This document shows, one piece after another, positions 17,493 through 27,995 of a stretch of 37,690 nucleotides of DNA; the stretch's first letter is position 1, and each line of letters begins with the position of its first letter. Both the position numbers and the translations under genes were made by a program. The stretch is taken from positions 1-37,690 of the forward strand of contig PLXS01000042.1 in assembly GCA_003151515.1 (NCBI GenBank). Direction: 5' to 3'. Below the pieces are notes generated by a model that saw nothing but the letters and a program-made list of their open reading frames with translations, did no database searches and was not told the origin of the DNA. Source of the stretch: Opitutaceae bacterium. Lineage in GTDB: Bacteria; Verrucomicrobiota; Verrucomicrobiia; Opitutales; Opitutaceae.

Positions 17493-18779
17493 ATGATCTG
17501 GCTCTACAGGCTGCTCTTCCCCCTGGCGCTCGCCGTCATGTCGCCCTACTACCTGTGGAGGATGGCGAGGCGCGGCGGCTACGGGGACGGCTTCTGGCAC
17601 CGCTTCGGCCTTCCGCCCAGGCTCGCTCCCCGCGCGGCCGGGGCGCGCCGGGTGTGGCTGCAGGCCGTGAGCGTCGGCGAGGTGCTGGCCGTGGGCCCGA
17701 TCCTCAGGGCCCTGAGCGCGGAGGGGATCGAGGTGGTCCTCACGACAACGACCAGCACGGGCTACCGGGTCGCCCGCGAGCGCCACAGGGCCGACGTGCT
17801 CTGCATCGCGTACTTCCCGGTCGACTGGTGGCCCTTCTCCGCGCGCGCCTGGTCGGCCCTGTCGCCCGACCTGGCCGTCGTGACCGAGGGCGAGCGCTGG
17901 CCCGAGCACATGCGCCAGGCCGCGCAGCGTGGCGTCCCCGTCGTCTGCATAAACGCCCGCATCTCCGACCGCAGCTACAGGCGCCTCATGCGGCTGCCGG
18001 CCGCGGCGTCGTTCGTGCTGCGGGGCATGACGAGGATCCTCGCCGGCTCGCAGCAGGACGCCGAGCGGTTCGTCGCCCTCGGCTTCGAGCGCTCGCGCGT
18101 CGCCGTCACGGGCAACATAAAGCTCGACGTGGAGATAGCGCCGCTCGGCGAGGCGGCGCGCGCCTCGCTGCGCGGCGAGCTCGGCCTGCCGGCGGACCGG
18201 CTGGTCCTGCTCGGATCCTCGACCTGGCCCGGTGAGGAGGAGGCCCTGGTCGGCGCGCTGCTTCGCGCACGCTCCCAGGGGACAGCGTGCTCGCTCCTGC
18301 TCGTGCCCAGGCACGCCGAGCGCAGGGGCGACGTCGCGAGGCTCCTCAGGGCCTCGGGGCTCGCCTTCCACCTGCGCTCCCGCGGGCCGGCGCCGGCCCC
18401 TGTCGACGTCGCGGTGGCGGACACGACCGGCGAGCTTCGGGCGCTCACGCAGCTCGCCGACGTCGTCTTCGTGGGCAAGAGCCTGCCGCCGCACAGGGAG
18501 GGGCAGACCCCCGTGGAGGCCGCGGCGCTCGGCAAGCCGATCCTCATGGGCCCGGGCACGGGCAACTTCCGGGCCATAGCCTCGGACCTCCTCGGGCGGG
18601 GGGCGGCGCGGCGCGTGGCCGACGCCGCCGACCTTGCGGCGCAGGCCGCGGTCCTGCTCGCGGACGCGCCCCTGCGCGCCGCGCTTTCGGCGGCCGCAAC
18701 CCAGTGGCAAAGGGACAACGGGGGCGGCGTGCGGCGCACCCTGGAGGCCCTTCGCGCCGAGCTGCCAAAGGCTCATTAG
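17493..18779 (+). CDS. waaA: 3-deoxy-D-manno-octulosonic acid (KDO) transferase
   Basis: WaaA (KdtA) adds KDO from CMP-KDO to lipid A precursor at the inner membrane, an early LPS step. The 428-residue protein has an N-terminal membrane anchor (IWLYRLLFPLALAV), a WHRFG block, the catalytic Glu63 in VSVGEVLAVGP, TTTTSTGY near 84-91, YFPVDWWPF near 108-116, an EGERWPEH segment and TGNIKLD. The C-terminal glycosyltransferase half has FVGKSLPPHREGQTPVEAA. An in-frame ATG at 17439 would add 18 residues; 17493 is chosen because it opens directly on the membrane anchor, but neither has a clear ribosome site. It implies an LPS-bearing outer membrane. Confidence 0.94.
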   Translation: MIWLYRLLFPLALAVMSPYYLWRMARRGGYGDGFWHRFGLPPRLAPRAAGARRVWLQAVSVGEVLAVGPILRALSAEGIEVVLTTTTSTGYRVARERHRADVLCIAYFPVDWWPFSARAWSALSPDLAVVTEGERWPEHMRQAAQRGVPVVCINARISDRSYRRLMRLPAAASFVLRGMTRILAGSQQDAERFVALGFERSRVAVTGNIKLDVEIAPLGEAARASLRGELGLPADRLVLLGSSTWPGEEEALVGALLRARSQGTACSLLLVPRHAERRGDVARLLRASGLAFHLRSRGPAPAPVDVAVADTTGELRALTQLADVVFVGKSLPPHREGQTPVEAAALGKPILMGPGTGNFRAIASDLLGRGAARRVADAADLAAQAAVLLADAPLRAALSAAATQWQRDNGGGVRRTLEALRAELPKAH

Positions 18780-21225
<2,446 letters not shown>

Positions 21226-21253
21226 GGGCGCCCCCGCCCAAAAAAAGGAGCCC

Positions 21254-22021
21254 ATGAACCGCAAGAAGCTGATTGCCGGCAACTGGAAGATGAACAAGAC
21301 GTCGGCCGAGGCCGTCGCCCTCGCGCGCGAGATCGTCCAGGGCGCCGGCACGCGCACGGACGTCGAGGTCGTCGTCTGCCCGCCGTTCACGGCCCTGGAG
21401 TCCGTGGCGGCGGTGGTCGACGGCTCCCAGGTGAGGCTCGGGGCCCAGAACATGCACTTCGAGCCCTCGGGCGCGTTCACCGGGGAGGTGTCCGCCCCGA
21501 TGCTGCGGGCGTTCTTCGCGACGCACGTCATCCTGGGCCACAGCGAGCGCAGGAACCTCTTCGGGGAGACCGACGAGCTCGTGAACCGCAAGGTCTTGAG
21601 CGCCCTCAAGAACCAGCTGCGCCCGATCGTGTGCGTCGGCGAGTCTCTCGCCGAGCGCGAGGCCTCCCTGACCCTCAAGGTTGTGCAGACGCAGACCGAG
21701 CGGGCGCTCGAGGGCGTCAGCAAGGAGCTCGCGGCCGGCATCATCATCGCCTACGAGCCCGTCTGGGCCATCGGCACCGGCAAGGTCGCGACGACCGAGC
21801 AGGCCCAGGAGGTGCACGGGTTCATCCGGGGGCTCCTGACGAAGCTCCAGGGCGAGGCCGTCTCCCAGCGCATGCGCATCCTCTACGGCGGCTCGATGAA
21901 GCCCGCCAACGCGCCCGAGCTATTGGCCCAGAAGGACATCGACGGCGGGCTGATCGGAGGCGCGAGCCTGGAGGCGCGCAGCTTCCTCGAGCTCGTCAAG
22001 GCGGCGGCCGGCCCCGCCTGA
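21254..22021 (+). CDS. tpiA: Triose-phosphate isomerase
   Basis: TpiA interconverts dihydroxyacetone phosphate and glyceraldehyde-3-phosphate. The 255-residue protein carries catalytic Lys12 in GNWKMN, His96 in LGHSERR and Glu168 in AYEPVWAIGTGK, plus the phosphate-binding YGGSMKP and GGLIGGASL. An AAGGAG lies at 21245-21250, only three bases from the ATG; the short spacing is unusual but no other start fits the family. With gap and pgk it completes the triose part of glycolysis. It converges with the next minus-strand gene, with four bases between stops. Confidence 0.98.
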   Translation: MNRKKLIAGNWKMNKTSAEAVALAREIVQGAGTRTDVEVVVCPPFTALESVAAVVDGSQVRLGAQNMHFEPSGAFTGEVSAPMLRAFFATHVILGHSERRNLFGETDELVNRKVLSALKNQLRPIVCVGESLAEREASLTLKVVQTQTERALEGVSKELAAGIIIAYEPVWAIGTGKVATTEQAQEVHGFIRGLLTKLQGEAVSQRMRILYGGSMKPANAPELLAQKDIDGGLIGGASLEARSFLELVKAAAGPA

Positions 22022-22025
22022 CCCC

Positions 22026-22616
22026 CTAGGGCTGGCCGGCGAGGCCCGTAGAGGCGGGCTTGTCGCCGTAGGCCTTGCGCAGCGCCTCCGTCGAGCGCGC
22101 GAGCGCCGACGCCGCGTACTCGCGCAGCGTCCCGTCCATCTGGCGAGAGAGCAGGGAGTCGGCCTCGGGGATCGTGACGTCCTCGCGCATCTTCATCGCG
22201 CGGTACAGGCGCAGCATCGCGACCCACCCCTCGAACGGGTTGGCGTCCTGCCGGCCCGAGGCCAGCTGCGCCTTGACGCAGCCCGAGAGGTAGGCGGCGA
22301 GCAGAAGGCCCCGCTCGCCCGAGTGGGGCATGTCCGCGATCCCCTTCTTGACGTCGCACCAGGTGACCGCGTTCGGCCCCAGGTCGACGACGACGTCGTC
22401 GCTCTCGATGGCGAACTTGAGGATCGTGTTGGACGCCTTCGCGACCGCGTCGGCAGCCTCGGCGGCCCGGCCGGGCGTGTCGGCCCCCGTGGCGTTGGCC
22501 TCAAAGGCCCGGATCGCCTCGAGCACCTGGGCGCGGGTGACGCCGGAGGCGAGGGCGGGGGAGGGCAGGGCGGCGGCTAGCGCCGACGCGCAGGCAAGCA
22601 GGAGGAATCGGGGCAT
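22026..22616 (-). CDS. Exported protein of unknown function
   Basis: I do not recognise this 196-residue protein. It begins with a clear signal peptide (MPRFLLLACASALAAALPSPA, cleavage probably after ALA near residue 23), so it is exported. The mature part looks mostly alpha-helical, with repeated Ala-rich helices and two cysteines, in the TWCDVK and SGCVKA segments, that could form a disulfide. There is no transmembrane segment after the signal and no catalytic motif I can name. It starts 54 bases after the ispA stop on the same strand and may be co-transcribed with it. The GC-rich codon use is like its neighbours, arguing for a real resident gene. Confidence 0.75.
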   Translation of the reverse strand: MPRFLLLACASALAAALPSPALASGVTRAQVLEAIRAFEANATGADTPGRAAEAADAVAKASNTILKFAIESDDVVVDLGPNAVTWCDVKKGIADMPHSGERGLLLAAYLSGCVKAQLASGRQDANPFEGWVAMLRLYRAMKMREDVTIPEADSLLSRQMDGTLREYAASALARSTEALRKAYGDKPASTGLAGQP

Positions 22617-22670
22617 CTTTCGGGAAACGGGGCTGCCCCAATGAATTCCGCCCGCCGCGAATATGCAATT

Positions 22671-23555
22671 TCAATGGGTCCTCGACAGGAGGCTTTGCGC
22701 GAGCGAGCAGAGGAACCCGGTGTCGCCGGGCAGGCCCTTGAGGGAGCTCACCGCCCCCTGCGAGAGCTCGCGGGCCATCGCGCGGGCGGCGTCGATCCCA
22801 TGGACGCTGACGACCGTGGCCTTGCCCGCGCGCGCGTCCTTGCCGGCGGTCTTGCCGAGCGTCGCCGTGTCGGAGGTGGCGTCCAGGAGGTCGTCGATGA
22901 TCTGGAAGGCCAGGCCCAGCTGGCGGCCCGCGTCGCGCAGGCCGGCGGCCGCGCCCGCCGGGGCGCCCCCGCAGAGCCCGCCCATGACGAGCGAGGCCTC
23001 GACCATGGCCGCGGTCTTGTTCTCGTGGATGAACCGCAGGGCCTGCGGGTCGGCCCCGCCGCGGCCCTCGGCAAGGAGGTCCTCCATCTGGCCCGCGATC
23101 AGCCGGCGGCTTCCGGCCGCGTCCGCGAGCTCGCGCACGAGGGCCGCCGCCAGGCCCGGGTCGGCGCCGTAGGACTCGGCGAGGATCGCGAAGGCGCGGG
23201 TCAGGAGGGCGTCGCCCGCGAGCAGCGCCGTCGCCTCGTCGAAGGCCCGGTGCGCCGTGGGGCGGCCCCTTCGCAGGTCGTCATCGTCCATGCACGGCAG
23301 GTCGTCGTGGACGAGCGAGTAGGTGTGGACGCACTCGACGGCGACCGCGGCCGCCAGGGGGTCCGCCCGCCGGTCCCCGAAGAGGCCGGAGGCCGCGAGG
23401 ACGAGCACCGGGCGCAGGCGCTTGCCGCCCGCCTGCATCGAGTAGCGCATCGCCGCGTGCAGCCGTGCCGAAGGCTCGGACGCCGCGGGCAAGAGGCGGT
23501 CGATTCCCCCCTCGGCGCGCGCCACCAGGACCTGGAGCTCTGAGGCGAAGTCCAT
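22671..23555 (-). CDS. ispA: Farnesyl diphosphate synthase (IspA-type polyprenyl synthetase)
   Basis: This trans-prenyltransferase joins isopentenyl diphosphate to allylic primers, most likely making farnesyl diphosphate. The 294-residue protein has GGKRLRP at 43-49, the first aspartate-rich motif DDLPCMD at 84-90 within YSLVHDDLPCMDDDDLRRG, and the second motif DDLLD at 221-225. The two-residue insertion in the first motif and the HTYSLVHDD context match bacterial FPP synthases such as E. coli IspA; geranylgeranyl synthesis cannot be excluded. The ATG at 23555 gives normal length, while the upstream frame runs into fmdB antisense. Its product would feed undecaprenyl phosphate, which fits the nearby murJ. 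Confidence 0.95.
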   Translation of the reverse strand: MDFASELQVLVARAEGGIDRLLPAASEPSARLHAAMRYSMQAGGKRLRPVLVLAASGLFGDRRADPLAAAVAVECVHTYSLVHDDLPCMDDDDLRRGRPTAHRAFDEATALLAGDALLTRAFAILAESYGADPGLAAALVRELADAAGSRRLIAGQMEDLLAEGRGGADPQALRFIHENKTAAMVEASLVMGGLCGGAPAGAAAGLRDAGRQLGLAFQIIDDLLDATSDTATLGKTAGKDARAGKATVVSVHGIDAARAMARELSQGAVSSLKGLPGDTGFLCSLAQSLLSRTH

Positions 23556-23645
23556 CCCGCGAAAGTGAGGGGCCAAGGGCCGCGCATGCCGAGAACAAAC
23601 TCGCCAAAGCCGCCGCGTTGGCCCATACAACCGCCGTCCAACGCG

Positions 23646-23939
23646 ATGCCCACCTACGAGTACGCCTGCCGCAAGTGCGGCCACCGCTTCGAGAAGTTCC
23701 AGCCCATGAGGGACGAGCCCCTGGTCAAGTGCCCGAAGTGCGGGCGCGCGGCCCTGAAGAGGCTGGTCGGGGGCGGCGGCGGGCTCATCTTCAAGGGGAG
23801 CGGCTTCTACAGCACGGACTACCGCAAGAAGGAGAAGGGCAAGGAAGCGGCGGCTGCGGCGCCGTCCGGCGACGCCAAGCCCGCCGCCGCGCCCGCCGCG
23901 CCGCCGGCTGCGGCCCCGGCGGCTTCGCCAAAGAAATGA
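23646..23939 (+). CDS. FmdB-family zinc ribbon protein
   Basis: The 97-residue protein has the FmdB/CxxC_CxxC_SSSS family pattern: MPTYEYAC start, paired cysteines at 8/11 and 29/32 that should bind zinc, then a glycine run GGGGG and FKGSGFYSTDYR. The remainder is a low-complexity Ala/Pro/Lys tail of about 40 residues (AAAAAPSGDAKPAAAP...). Family function is uncertain; it has been discussed as a putative regulatory protein without firm evidence. The ATG at 23646 is fixed by the very conserved opening. It is divergent from ispA (90 bases) and followed after 10 bases by the membrane-anchored unknown protein. Confidence 0.93.
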   Translation: MPTYEYACRKCGHRFEKFQPMRDEPLVKCPKCGRAALKRLVGGGGGLIFKGSGFYSTDYRKKEKGKEAAAAAPSGDAKPAAAPAAPPAAAPAASPKK

Positions 23940-23949
23940 ACCCTCTACC

Positions 23950-24621
23950 ATGAGCGCCAAGAAAACCCAGAGGGGCCCAAGCCTGTTCGAGGTTGCCCTC
24001 GGTGCGGCCCTGAGCGTCGCCCTGGGCTGCGCGGTGGGCGCGGCCCTGCTCCTGATCAAGCCCGTGCTGAAGGTGAAGGAGATCCCGAAGGACGCGCCCG
24101 CGAACGCCGTCTACTACATCGAGGGCAACCGCGACTTCAACAGGACCGCCGAGGTGACCGACAAGCGCAAGGCGTTCGCCGGGGGCGAGTCGGTGGACCT
24201 TAGCGAGGGCGAGCTCAACGTCCTCTTTAGCGCGATCGGCAGCAAGCCCGCCGCGGGGGCCCCCAAGCCCGGCGAGAAGCCGCCGGAGCCCAGGGCAATC
24301 GACCTGAGCGGCCTGAACGCGCGCATCCACGACGGCAGGCTGCAGCTTGCCGACACCCTCACCGTCAGCCTCTTCGGCGCGACGGGCACCTTCATCGTCC
24401 AGGCGAGCGGCGCCTTCGAGAAGGGCGCCTCGGGCTTCGAGTTCGTGCCCGACGTCTTCTACGTCGGCGGCTGCCCGATGCAGCGCCTGCCGATCATCAA
24501 GGACATACTCCTTAAGAAGTTCCTTCTCGGCCAGCCCGTCCCGGACGACCTCGTGGCGGCCTGGCCCAAGCTAGCCGCCGTTTCCATCGAGGGTTCGACG
24601 CTCCGCCTGAAGATGCCCTAG
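23950..24621 (+). CDS. Membrane-anchored protein of unknown function
   Basis: I do not recognise a family. The 223-residue product has a short basic N-terminus, one hydrophobic segment at about 15-37 (ALGAALSVALGCAVGAALLL), then a periplasm-facing domain that seems beta-rich. A Pro-rich linker lies at about 98-114 (KPAAGAPKPGEKPPEP). The C-terminal half has alternating hydrophobic strands and a GGCPMQRLP segment near 176-184. The layout suggests a lipid- or envelope-related exported domain anchored in the inner membrane. It sits between fmdB (10 bases) and murJ (16 bases) on the same strand, so a cell-envelope role is a fair inference, not a demonstration. Confidence 0.78.
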   Translation: MSAKKTQRGPSLFEVALGAALSVALGCAVGAALLLIKPVLKVKEIPKDAPANAVYYIEGNRDFNRTAEVTDKRKAFAGGESVDLSEGELNVLFSAIGSKPAAGAPKPGEKPPEPRAIDLSGLNARIHDGRLQLADTLTVSLFGATGTFIVQASGAFEKGASGFEFVPDVFYVGGCPMQRLPIIKDILLKKFLLGQPVPDDLVAAWPKLAAVSIEGSTLRLKMP

Positions 24622-24637
24622 GCGGGGCCGGGACTCC

Positions 24638-26227
24638 GTGTCGAAGAGCCTCAAGCACATCGGGGTACTCTCTTCCCTTACGGTCGTCTCGCGGGTGCTC
24701 GGGCTCGCGCGCGACATGCTTGCGGCGTCGCTCTTCGGCACGAGCCTGCTTTACTCGGCGTGGGTGACGGCCTTCAGCTGGCCGAACCTCTTCCGGCGCC
24801 TGCTGGGCGAGGGATCCATGACGGCGGCCTTCGTGCCGACGCTCCAGGACGAGCTCCACGCGAACGGGCGCCCGGGCGCCTTCGCGCTCCTCTCCAAGGT
24901 GACCTCGTGGCTCCTCGTGGTGACGGGCGCCCTCGTCCTCGTGTCCATGCTTGCCCTCGGCAACGCGCGGGCGCTGGTCGGCCACGAGAGCCGCTGGTAC
25001 ATCGCGGCCGACCTCGGGGTCTGGCTCTTCCCCTACATGGTCCTCGTGTGCGTCGCCGCGGGCTTCAACGCGACCTTGAACGTGCTCGAGCGCTTCACCG
25101 AGCCCGCGCTCTCGCCCATCTGGCTCAACATCGCCATGATCGCCTCGCTGGCGGGAGCCGGCCTGCACTACGCGCACTCCCCGCTCGAGGAGATCCACTG
25201 GCTGTGCACGGGCGTCCTGATAGGCGGCTTCTTCCAGGCGGCGGTGCCCGCCGGCGTCCTCGTTCGCGAGGGCTGGCGCCCGCGCTTCGACCTGGGGCTC
25301 TCGCCGCGGGTGCGCGAGATCGCGGCCATCATGACCCCGGGCCTGTTCGGCACGGCGATCTACCAGATCAACATCCTGGTCTCCCGCCAGCTCGCGTACT
25401 CGGTGAGCGACTCGGGCGCCACCCTGATCTTCATGGGCAACCGGCTGATGGAGCTCCCGATCGGGGTCTTCGCGATCGCGGTCTCGACGGTCGTCTACCC
25501 GCTCCTCGCCCGCCACGCGACCGAGCGCAACCACGCGGGGATGGCGAGGGACTTCCACAAGGGCATCCGCCTGATCCTCATCATCAACGTGCCGGCCGGG
25601 GCGGGGCTCGCGCTCCTGAGCACGCCCATCGTGCGGTTCCTCTACGAGCGCGGGCAGTTCAACGCCCTGGACGCGCGCAACCTCTCGGTCATCGTCGCCC
25701 TCTTCTGCATCGGCATGCCCTTCTTCTCGGTCGTGAACCTGACGGTGCGCGCCTTCTACGCGCTCAAGGACATCGCGACCCCCGTGCGGGTCGCGGCGGT
25801 GGACTTCTGCATCAACCTGGCCCTGAGCCTCACCCTCATGCGCTGGCTGGGCGTCCCCGGCTTGGTCATCGCGAGCACGACCGCCATCGTCGCCCAGACG
25901 CTGCTCCTGCACCGCGCGCTCGTTCGCAAGATGCCCGCCATGCACTTCGGGCCGCTCATGCCGAGCCTCGCCAAGGTGCTCGCGGCCACCGCGGCGATGG
26001 CGGCCGTGGTGGAGGGCGCTCTTCGCGCCCTCGGGGCCTCGGGCCTCGGTCCCCGGGCCGTCGAGTGGGCCTCGGTGGCTGGCCTGGTCCCGCTCGGCGT
26101 CTGCGCCTACGCGGCCGCCCTCTGGCTCCTGCGCATCGAGGGCCGCGACGAGATCGGCGCGCTGCTCGCGCGCGTCCCGCTGATCGGTGGCCTATTCCCT
26201 CGCGCTCCTTTGACAAAAGCCGATTAA
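24638..26227 (+). CDS. murJ: Lipid II flippase MurJ (MviN)
   Basis: MurJ moves lipid II across the inner membrane for peptidoglycan synthesis. The 529-residue polytopic protein matches the MATE/MOP-type family: an opening HIGVLSSLTVVSRVLGLARDM, then FRRLLGEGSMTAAFVP near 52-67, the conserved PLLARHATE region in the middle, and many hydrophobic segments (about 14 expected). Charged residues typical of the central cavity are visible (Arg18, Arg24, Asp25 region and further Arg residues). The start is GTG at 24638, 16 bases after the previous gene. Its length and motifs look complete. Confidence 0.96.
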   Translation: MSKSLKHIGVLSSLTVVSRVLGLARDMLAASLFGTSLLYSAWVTAFSWPNLFRRLLGEGSMTAAFVPTLQDELHANGRPGAFALLSKVTSWLLVVTGALVLVSMLALGNARALVGHESRWYIAADLGVWLFPYMVLVCVAAGFNATLNVLERFTEPALSPIWLNIAMIASLAGAGLHYAHSPLEEIHWLCTGVLIGGFFQAAVPAGVLVREGWRPRFDLGLSPRVREIAAIMTPGLFGTAIYQINILVSRQLAYSVSDSGATLIFMGNRLMELPIGVFAIAVSTVVYPLLARHATERNHAGMARDFHKGIRLILIINVPAGAGLALLSTPIVRFLYERGQFNALDARNLSVIVALFCIGMPFFSVVNLTVRAFYALKDIATPVRVAAVDFCINLALSLTLMRWLGVPGLVIASTTAIVAQTLLLHRALVRKMPAMHFGPLMPSLAKVLAATAAMAAVVEGALRALGASGLGPRAVEWASVAGLVPLGVCAYAAALWLLRIEGRDEIGALLARVPLIGGLFPRAPLTKAD

Positions 26228-26252
26228 GGGGCTCGTTCTCTTCCCATCCACC

Positions 26253-26903
26253 ATGACGACCACATCCACGCAGGCCATTTCCGAGGCGCTCCACTGGCGC
26301 TACGCCACCAAGAGGTTCGACCGCACGAGAAAGATCCCGGCCGCGACCTGGGCGTGCCTTGAGGAGGCCCTGGTCCTCGCCCCGTCCTCCTTCGGCATGC
26401 AGCCGTGGAGGTTCGTGGTCGTCACGGACCCGGCCATGCGCGAGAGGCTCTCCGCGGCGGCGAACGGCCAGACCCAGCCCGTCGAGTGCTCGCACTTCGT
26501 CGTCTTCGCCGCGCGCAAGGGTCTCGACGGCGCCGACATCGAGCGCCACCTGGCGAGGATCGCCGAGGTGCGCGCCGTCCCTGCCGCGAGCCTCAAGGGC
26601 TTCGGCGACGTGCTCTCGGGCTTCACGGAGCACGCGCGCAGGCAGGGCACGCTCGACGGCTGGTGCGCCAGGCAGGCCTACATCGCCCTCGGGCAGTTCA
26701 TGGCGGCCGCCGCGCTCCTGGGCGTCGACGCGTGCCCGATGGAGGGGATAGACCCCGCGAAGTTTGACGAGATCCTGGGCCTTCCCGCGAAGGGCTACGG
26801 GGCCGTCTGCGCCTGCGCCGCGGGCTACCGGGCGACCGACGACAAGTACGCGCAGCTGCCCAAGGTGCGCTTCAGGGCGCAGGACGTGATCCTGCGGGCC
26901 TAG
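26253..26903 (+). CDS. NAD(P)H nitroreductase (NfsB-like)
   Basis: The 216-residue protein is an FMN-dependent nitroreductase-family oxidoreductase. Visible family blocks are ALHWRYATKRFD near 12-23, the FMN-site LAPSSFGMQPWRFVVV near 42-57, a central helix with ARQAYIALGQFM, and DACPMEGIDP near 162-171. Such enzymes reduce quinones, nitroaromatics or dihydropteridines; the physiological substrate cannot be read here. It follows murJ by 25 bases and precedes the quinone oxidoreductase-like gene by 13, so the two reductases may be co-expressed. Confidence 0.92.
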   Translation: MTTTSTQAISEALHWRYATKRFDRTRKIPAATWACLEEALVLAPSSFGMQPWRFVVVTDPAMRERLSAAANGQTQPVECSHFVVFAARKGLDGADIERHLARIAEVRAVPAASLKGFGDVLSGFTEHARRQGTLDGWCARQAYIALGQFMAAAALLGVDACPMEGIDPAKFDEILGLPAKGYGAVCACAAGYRATDDKYAQLPKVRFRAQDVILRA

Positions 26904-26916
26904 CCCGGCCCCCGCC

Positions 26917-27909
26917 ATGCGCGCCCTCAGGATAGAGGCCGTCGGAGCGCTCGCGGTGCGCGAGGTGCCCGACCCCGTCGCCGCGGCGGGCGAGGCGGTG
27001 GTCGACATCCGGGCCGCGGCCCTCAACCACCGCGACGTGTGGATCAAGCTCGGCCAGTACGCCGGACTCAAGTACCCTTGCATCCCCGGCTCCGACGGCG
27101 CGGGCATCGTCTCGTCCGTCGGCGCCGGGGTCGACCCCTCGTGGGTCGGGCGCCAAGTGGTCATGAACCCGGGCCTCGACTGGGGCCCGTCCGAGTCCGC
27201 GCAGGGCGCGGCCTTCACCATCCTCGGCCTGCCGCGCGACGGGACGATCGCCGGACGCGTTTCGGTGCCGGCCCAGCAGCTGTGCGCGAAGCCCGGGCAC
27301 CTGGGCTGGGAGGAGGCGGCGGCGCTGCCGCTCGGCGGCCTGACCGCCTGGCGGGCCCTGTTCAGCAGGGGGCGCGCGGCCCCGGGCGAGCGGGTCCTCG
27401 TGACGGGCATCGGCGGAGGCGTCGCGCTCTTCACGCTCCAGTTCGCGGTGGCCGCCGGAAACGAGGTCTGGGTCACGTCCGGCTCCGACGACAAGATCGC
27501 CCGTGCGGTCGCCCTGGGCGCCCGGGGCGGCTTCCGCTACGACCGCCCCGAATGGCCGGCGGCCGCGGCCAAGGAGGCGGGCCTCTTCGACGTCATCGTG
27601 GACAGCGCCGGGGGTCCGGGATTCGCCGGCCTGGTCGACCTCGCGGCTCCCGGCGGCCGAATCGTCTTCTTCGGGGCCACGAGGGGCAACGCGAACGAGC
27701 TTGCGCTTCGCAAGGTGTTCTGGAGGCAGATCTCGCTCCTGGGCTCCACCATGGGAAGCCCCGCGGACTGGGCGGCGATGACGGAGTTCGTCTCGCGCAG
27801 GGCCATCAGGCCCGTCGTGAGCGACGTCTTCGCGCTCGAGCGCGCGGCGCAGGCCTTCGAGCTCATGGAGCGCGGGGGCCAGTTCGGGAAGATTGTCATC
27901 ACGACCTAG
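26917..27909 (+). CDS. Zinc-less MDR-family alcohol dehydrogenase/quinone oxidoreductase-like protein
   Basis: The 330-residue protein belongs to the medium-chain dehydrogenase/reductase superfamily. The GroES-like N-terminal part has AALNHRDVWIKLGQY (34-48) and PGSDGAGIVSSVG (56-68). The Rossmann part has VLVTGIGGGVALF around residues 165-177, matching the nucleotide-binding GxGxxG region, then VDSAGG and GRIVFFGAT. The structural and catalytic zinc cysteines of classical alcohol dehydrogenases are missing, so it looks like an NADPH:quinone or enone reductase-type protein. The substrate is unknown. The ATG at 26917 is supported by the conserved opening. Confidence 0.92.
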   Translation: MRALRIEAVGALAVREVPDPVAAAGEAVVDIRAAALNHRDVWIKLGQYAGLKYPCIPGSDGAGIVSSVGAGVDPSWVGRQVVMNPGLDWGPSESAQGAAFTILGLPRDGTIAGRVSVPAQQLCAKPGHLGWEEAAALPLGGLTAWRALFSRGRAAPGERVLVTGIGGGVALFTLQFAVAAGNEVWVTSGSDDKIARAVALGARGGFRYDRPEWPAAAAKEAGLFDVIVDSAGGPGFAGLVDLAAPGGRIVFFGATRGNANELALRKVFWRQISLLGSTMGSPADWAAMTEFVSRRAIRPVVSDVFALERAAQAFELMERGGQFGKIVITT

Positions 27910-27910
27910 G

Positions 27911-27942
27911 GGGGCCGCGCCCAAAAAACCGGCCCCGGGCGC
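27911..27942. repeat. GC dyad with A6 tract, copy 2 (upstream of manC)
   Basis: GGGGCCG at 27911-27917 can pair with CGGCCCC at 27930-27936, enclosing a loop that contains AAAAAA (27923-27928). A competing stem, GCGCCC at 27917-27922 with GGGCGC at 27937-27942, cannot form at the same time. There is no downstream U-tract, so a standard intrinsic terminator is not supported, though it sits right after a stop codon. It shares GGGCCGCGCCC and AAAAAACCGG with 17384-17418. Confidence 0.45.
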
Positions 27943-27995
27943 CGTTTGCGGCTTGGCGCGGGCCCGGCGCCGGCTGATCCTTTTGCGCAGTACCT

